Positions 22,185-27,508 of a DNA stretch of 27,508 nucleotides are shown here, in pieces (position 1 is the first letter of the stretch; each line of letters opens with the position of its first letter). The position numbers and the translations under genes were made by a program. This DNA comes from Cruorifilaria tuberocauda (Eukaryota > Nematoda > Chromadorea > Rhabditida > Onchocercidae), in assembly GCA_013365365.1 (NCBI GenBank), contig JABVXU010000662.1, positions 1 through 27,508 of the forward strand, read 5' to 3'. The notes under the pieces are model-generated. The model ran no database searches, was not told where the DNA came from, and worked only from the letters and a program-made list of their open reading frames with translations.

Positions 22185-23389
22185 ATCAATTCAGCAACCC
22201 AACTTTTTCACCTGCTACCACTACTTTTGTTGTTGACAGTGTCTGAATTGATTTTGACTGGCGACAAATTGGTGTGCGTTAAAACGAATGAAATGGGAAA
22301 TATTTGAGCAACAAAGTTGTTGCTTCTTCCCGTGTACGACGTCAGATTGAAAGGCTGAAAAAAACGGAAAAGTTTACTCCGAAATTCAATTCAATACTTT
22401 GTCGTTTCTCTTGATCATCTAATGCAATGATATATTTGTGTATTTTTATAATAATTAGAACATAATAATAATGAATGAACTCAGAAAATGATATCGAAAT
22501 TGCAAGTAAATTATTAATTGTTGAGAGTTAACAATTTCAAACAGTCCTAAAATGTATATCAAGATTAATTTTGAAATATCTGAGAAATTTCGGCGAATTT
22601 ATAAGAAGCAAAATTGTTGAAAATTTTGTTAATTTTTTATACATTTACGACTGTAATAATAAGGAGAGATTTAAAAAAAACCATTTTGATAAATTTTAGG
22701 AAAAACCTCAGAGAGATATTTAAATATTTCACTTGCAGTCACGATGAGTTCAATTTAGAGATTTGAAATAATCCAGTCCTGACGATGCCGATTAGAACGA
22801 TCTCCATCGAGGATACGAAAGAAGCCGATAGATAGTGGATCGGGCGTGATTACAACATCACTGATCACTCCTCCATCTTCTTAGTCATCCGAATTCCATT
22901 GATTGCTTGCTGTTGTTTGATAAAAACAATATAGAATTTGAACTTGTTAAGATGTTTCTCTCCACTTATTCTGTTTAAGTTAAAATAATCAAATTTTATT
23001 TTCAAAATACGTTTAGAACAAAAGTTTCTCATTTAATTTATTAACTATCAATTGCGAGAATATTTTATGGGTTAATGAAATTTAATGTAGTACTTATCCA
23101 TATTTATTCTTTACACGCATTTGATAGCTTCTTGTTATCAAATGATCCTACCACCTAACACCCATAAATATGCATAAATTGATGATTATTATGTATCAAC
23201 GAAATAATCTATCCTCCTAGATCACTTATATTGAGATCATTCAATTTTATTACCAACTTACAATACATTTTTAGATAATTTAACATGTTGTGATAACACT
23301 GAGTATGGGTCTGTAAGGAAGAAAGATTACAGATAATATGGAAATGATAACGATAGATAGATATATGGGCACTACTGAAAAGTTGTAAT
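22185..23389. other. Region upstream of the gremlin-like gene
   Basis: The first 200 bases are moderately GC-rich and may be its 5'UTR or promoter. A second GC-richer patch at about 22765-22905 is open on both strands (see findings). The remainder is AT-rich with nothing recognised. Confidence 0.4.
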
Positions 23390-23960
23390 AGAAATAAGAG
23401 CTTACCGAAGTAGGAGTACGGTCAACAAGGCTATAAGGGTGGAGATGGAGAAGGTAGAAAGGAGTGATAAAAAGTGGAAGAGGGAGAGAGAGAAAGACGA
23501 TAATGAAGTTTACGACGGCAGATAAGGGAGTGGAGGAGGAGAGCGGAAAACACGTGGTGACATTACAGCTAGCCTTGATAGCCGACCATTAGACACATGT
23601 TATCATCCAGAATGGCTTATAGGACTCTCTCTGTCCCCAGCACCGATGATAATGGTGGCGATTCCTACCCGCGATGTGTGTGTTTGCAGATGTGCGGGGT
23701 GGAGGAGACAGGACATGTCAGTGTCTCCATGGCGCCATTCGCAGTTCATCCATGATGACGGGACTTGAAAAGCAGCTTGCGAGGTGCAGTCGCGGCAGCT
23801 AACTAAGGTGCACAGCGATACCGAATGAGCGGGTTGACATCACGAAGTGTGCCAAGAAGGCTCTTCGGAGGACAGCACACCGTCGTGGCATCAGTGAAGT
23901 GGGAAGCGTGGAGAATCGACAGGTAGGAACGTTCCATCTTATCTGCTTGTTTCATTTCTC
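23390..23960. other. GC-rich island with purine-rich left half
   Basis: Composition changes sharply here. First comes a G/A-rich stretch (about 23390-23560, with GAGAGAGAGAAAG), then a block at 23600-23930 that is clearly GC-richer than the rest of the window, including CpG-containing words. It looks like a promoter/5' exon region. Several short frames are open on both strands, so open frames alone are weak evidence here. Confidence 0.5.
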
Positions 23961-24390
23961 TTCTCTGAAATACAGTTTTCGCTTATCTCTGTACTACTTC
24001 TTTCATACTGTACTTCTGAAGCACTTTTAGCGAATGGAAAAAGTAAATGCTCAGTGATATCCTTCCATTTCATCGAAATATTGATTCTGATTAAATTCTG
24101 TTACACTCACAGATCATTCGCTGTAATTTATTGTATGCAATGATCACTCAGTTATATATTCTTCCATCGTTGAAACCAAATAATTCACAAAGGATTGAGG
24201 ACTAATTTAATTTAATTAGGATTACTTAGTTGTAATTTATTGTCGTTAGTGATCTGATAAAATTAAGATAATCTAAGATAAAGTTTTTAATGCGTAATAC
24301 CAGACAGACGCCTTATTTCGCAGACATCTTAGACGAGCTCTCTTGGCTCCAAATTGTTTTTCGAAAGAATTCTTTTTTTTGCCTTCTTAA
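23825..24390 (+). CDS. Candidate small two-exon gene at the GC-rich island
   Basis: Exon 1 is 23825-23922, starting at ATG with an in-frame TAA upstream and ending at an AG|GTAGGA donor. A phase-compatible exon 2 at 24324-24390 follows a CCTTATTTCGCAG acceptor and ends in TAA. The product would be 54 aa, basic, beginning MSGLTSRSVPRRLFGGQHT, with no recognised family. Alternatively exon 1 is the 5' end of a larger gene with other downstream exons. The minus strand has a competing 45-codon frame over the same DNA (about 23801-23936), so even the strand is not certain. Confidence 0.25.
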
Positions 24391-25386
24391 GAAAAGAAAA
24401 AAGTTTGCTTAAAGAAGAAAAACAATTTGCTTGAAAAATTTTTGTTGATCAGTCTGATATTAAATTCAAGTTTCAAGCATCTCAAATTTATTTATGATTG
24501 CTGTTCAAATTGTTCCCTCTAACGTTTGAAAAGTATAATTGTGACATAGGTACACTGAACTGAAGTTTAAAATATCTTAGTTCTAATCTTTTACTTCATT
24601 TTTAGTCCTGAATACTTTCATTATATGTCTTTTCTATTAATTTAACAAACATTCCAATTTCGGACTCTTATTTTGAAATTTCAATCATTTCAGTTGTTAA
24701 CATGATAACATATTCGCTTGTTAAATATTTCGAGAATACCATAAGTCAGGAGGGCTATGCAAGAAAATTTCGTGTATCATTCGTAAATGCCTTTAATGTG
24801 TAGAGTAAGATGAAATCATCTTTTGCTTTTTATTGCCCCATTATTCTGGGATTTGCATGTTTAACAATTAATTGGGAAACTAAGAATCGCATTCAAGACG
24901 CAAAGCAAATCTTTTTTTTAGGGAAAGAAAAAATTCAAATAAATTTTTAAATATAAATAAATTTTAAAATGTATCGATATGTTCATTGAACTGCAGGAAT
25001 TAAAAATTCCAACAAAGAGCAATGACATTTCGATTGTCAACGGTTTTCCTTTTTTGCAGTAATTAATTCAATAAAACATGAAACAATTGAACTATGATAA
25101 CATATATAATTTCACAAAGCTTTTCTTAGTTATGAAATTTATGTATTTCAAACTGCATAAATTTAATAACGTATAAAGTTCCAGATTACAACAGTATAAT
25201 CCTACACTTTTCCATATAATCTATAGTAATGATGAATGAAAATCAGCATGAAATTCTGAATCACGTGTTACAGTTTCTTGAAAACCCATCGAAATGTATC
25301 TGATGATTTGAAAATGTTTGGGAAATTTTAAAACGTAAAAGTCTGTAAGGAAATTTATCGCTATTTGGTTACGTTTAAAATTATAA
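24391..25386. other. AT-rich stretch before the ground-like gene 3' end
   Basis: Mostly AT-rich. One possible plus-strand exon at about 24694-24770 follows a good ATTTCAG acceptor (see findings). The minus-strand frame at 25221-25415 overlaps the end of the ground-like gene in another frame and is a shadow. Confidence 0.35.
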
Positions 25387-26854
25387 TTAAATTTCCGGAA
25401 TTGAACTGAAGGCATAGCAGGTTATGTCGTCGTTCGAGTGCTGGCAGAAAGTATCAGTGTGCGCAATATAGGAAAAATCATTTTCCGAACAGATTACATT
25501 GAATTTCTTGAATAGTTTCTCTTCTGCTGTCCGTTGAATTGCACGTTTAGAAATGGTTGCATCTTCGGTTATCTTCTAAAATTTTTTAAAAATTATTAAG
25601 GCAAGAAGGCGAGAAATCTTTTACTGATTTTTGGATTTGAAAAAGCCTTAAAACTTTGACTGACTGTATGTAAATGTCTAATAGATCAATAAAAATATTT
25701 TTACTACCATTCAAAGCAAATAATATGGAACAGATTCAGAAATAATGCAAAGATCAGATTTTACGATAGCAAAGATATTTCCATTCAGGCGGCATTAATA
25801 AAATAATTTTATAATTATTTTAATTTAACCAAAGTATCTGTATTTTTTGCACACTGCAAAATATCTATTAGGATGGTAATTTTGCTTTCCCACTTTAATT
25901 GCAAATAAAATTTCATGAAATATAATCTTGAAAAATGAATAAAAAACTAATAAATCTCAATAAGCTATTATTGACCAACAGGAATAATTATTAGCTATTG
26001 TTTAACAGCTTGCTTCGATAAATTTTATAGCATTATTTTAATAGCTTTTCTTTAAATCTAAAACATGGATGTTTGCATACCTCTTCCATAATCGATTTCA
26101 AAACAAGATCATTACATATGGAGTTATGCTTCAAATCAGTAGCAATTGAAGCTGAAAATATTTTGGCACCGTGTATTTTCGTTTGAGAGTACATGCAAGA
26201 TGTGACACACGTGCAACAACAATCATTAATCGCCGGCACCGTATACGTCGGTTTCGGGATCTCCTTTAATTGAAAGTAAAGTGTATTTTTTTTTTGAAAC
26301 TAAAAATGTTTTGGCATTTTATTATATTGTTGTGTATTCTGCTATTGTTTTGATTTTGATAATTGCTTGGGATTATAGTTCAAAAACTGGGTAAATTTCT
26401 TGATTAGTTTATGCAGAGTACTTTGACGATAAATTACCGGCAGAGGATAGAGAGGCGGTTGGCATGGTGGAGGTGGTGGAGGCGGTGGTGGACAAACTAT
26501 TGGTGGTGGACATACAGTAGGCGGTGGACAAATTGTTGGTGGAGGACAAGGAGGAGGTAGAGGTGGACAGATTATTGGAGGAGGTGGTGGTGGACATATT
26601 ACTGGTGGAGGACAAGGAGGAGGTAAAGTAGGACAAGTTACCGGAGGAGGAAGAAGTGGACATACTGGCGGCGGAGGACAAGGTGGAACAGGGGCAGGTG
26701 GATAAGTTGGAGGAGGAAGAGGTGGTGGACATGGAAGTGGTATGCATGGCCTGCATCTAATTGGTATGCAAGGTACTGCTATAGGACAGCAACCAAATGT
26801 GTCACAAAAATCCCATATTTGCATGAATATGATTGTAAGTATCAGTAGTTCCAT
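25387..26854 (-). CDS. Ground-like (GRL) secreted protein with Pro/Cys-rich region (three exons)
   Basis: Exons, 5' to 3': 26438-26854, 26081-26263, 25387-25575. All junctions are phase 0, giving 262 aa. Residues 1-21 are a signal peptide (MELLILTIIFMQIWDF and on). Residues about 28-138 are a low-complexity run built from PPPCPPP, ICPP and VCPP units. A Cys cluster (CCCTC...C) follows at about 154-163. The C-terminal part is a ground-like domain: ICNDLVLKSIM, then SKRAIQRTAEEKLFKKFNVI, CSENDFSYIAHTDTFC and ITCYAF, with the family Cys pattern. Ground-like proteins belong to the nematode-only hedgehog-related group; they are secreted and often linked to cuticle, glia or apical matrix. There is no hedgehog autoprocessing (hint) domain. 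The start is three bases after a TTTCATTTCAG acceptor. The alternative Ser/Thr-rich reading of the repeat is an out-of-frame shadow. Function beyond secretion is unknown. Confidence 0.92.
26455..26750 (-). repeat. Proline/cysteine codon repeat within the ground-like gene
   Basis: Irregular GGTGGTGGA/GGAGGAGG-type repeats (plus strand) encode tandem PPPCPPPTICPP-like units on the minus strand. Unit length varies, and the repeat is open in more than one frame. Such tracts are prone to length variation and assembly collapse. Confidence 0.8.
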
Positions 26855-26857
26855 AAT

Positions 26858-26869
26858 CTGAAATGAAAT
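26858..26869 (-). promoter_or_regulatory. Probable trans-splice acceptor of the ground-like gene
   Basis: TTTCATTTCAG on the minus strand ends three bases before the ATG at 26854. It is a close match to the nematode acceptor consensus at a typical spliced-leader distance. Confidence 0.6.
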
Positions 26870-27430
26870 TGAATTAATTAGCGAAGTTTGAAAGAAATTT
26901 ACCTATTTTAGCATTTTTTCAGTATTTCTCACATTAAGCTTATCAATTTCATGTTTCTTCTTTTCCTTTGATTTATGGATAAATCGATAATGAAAGAAAA
27001 AAGATTATGTTGCCTGTTTTGTCATTAATGTTACCATCGATTATGAATGGTTTCATCCGACGAAAGATTAAGTATTTCAGAATGATTTTATAATTTCAAA
27101 AGTAATTTGAAATATCATGGATCATGTCTTTAAAAAATAATAAGTTTTTAAGTATTTAAAAAACTATATGTTGTATTTTCAAGTCGACGTGTTAATATTA
27201 AACAGAATTAATATTTTTCTAGCTTAGGAAAGAAAATGTTTAAAAAAAATTTTCAATATCAGGTTTGATAGGGAACATAAGATTATTATCATCGAAGTGA
27301 ACCTTTGATTTTAAAATGATATGAACCTTAATATCTGTGATACTAAACATGATTTGTCAATTATGCAATGATAGCAGTGATAGAGGGAAACCTGCAACGT
27401 AAATTATAAATTCAAGTAATGTTTATACAG
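26870..27430. other. Upstream region of the ground-like gene
   Basis: AT-rich DNA that should contain the ground-like gene promoter. No coding frame, RNA gene or clear core element was recognised. Confidence 0.4.
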
Positions 27431-27438
27431 TCATCATT

Positions 27439-27508
27439 ATTGCTGAATGCAGCAGTAATAGCAACAGTAATAATAATAATAATATAATAATAATAGTAAT
27501 GATTCTAA
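27439..27508. repeat. Imperfect trinucleotide microsatellite at window edge
   Basis: Interrupted triplets (GCAGCAGTAATAGCAACAG, then AATAATAAT) run into the right edge and may continue beyond it. Composition is similar to the 17.2 kb microsatellite. Confidence 0.75.

Noticed and set aside
26409..26756. 115-codon Ser/Thr-rich minus-strand frame
   Set aside because: It is an out-of-frame reading of the Pro/Cys repeat. The in-frame reading has a signal peptide and joins the ground-like domain.

Overview
This window looks like chromosomal DNA from a nematode, most likely a filarial-type (clade III) worm. The base composition is strongly AT-rich. Genes are split into short exons by GT-AG introns with TTTCAG-like acceptors. 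Several start codons sit 1 to 29 bases after a strong acceptor, as expected for spliced-leader trans-splicing. One gene encodes a ground-like domain, which is known only from nematodes. No bacterial, viral or organellar features were seen. The species cannot be fixed from sequence alone. All gene models are manual reconstructions from reading frame, splice phase and family alignment.

Layout. 0.54-3.26 kb (minus): a divergent GSK3-family protein kinase in nine exons. 4.40-7.36 kb (minus): a PP1-type Ser/Thr phosphatase in eight exons with an unusual charged C-terminal tail. 8.85-9.29 kb (minus): a possible very small gene. 9.84-14.18 kb (plus): an aftiphilin homologue in eleven exons, the clathrin/AP-1 trafficking factor. 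16.05-16.52 kb (minus): a small single-pass membrane protein of unknown function. 18.11-22.18 kb (minus): a secreted DAN/gremlin-type cystine-knot protein in five exons, a probable BMP-ligand antagonist, with a 2.66 kb first intron. 23.4-24.4 kb: a GC-rich island and a possible small plus-strand gene. 25.39-26.86 kb (minus): a secreted Pro/Cys-rich ground-like (GRL) protein in three exons. Trinucleotide microsatellites lie at 17.2 kb and at the right edge.

The genes do not form one pathway. The kinase and phosphatase are adjacent, on the same strand, and both look like fast-evolving nematode paralogues of the kind often expressed in sperm; that link is an inference. The gremlin-like and ground-like genes both encode secreted proteins but belong to unrelated families.

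The points most worth checking are: a missing AG acceptor in the kinase at an invariant Asp codon; a 39-base in-frame tandem duplication that doubles a 5' splice site in the aftiphilin gene; an SL1-like sequence inside a phosphatase intron; and a possible frameshift at a 7-base T run in the small membrane protein gene.
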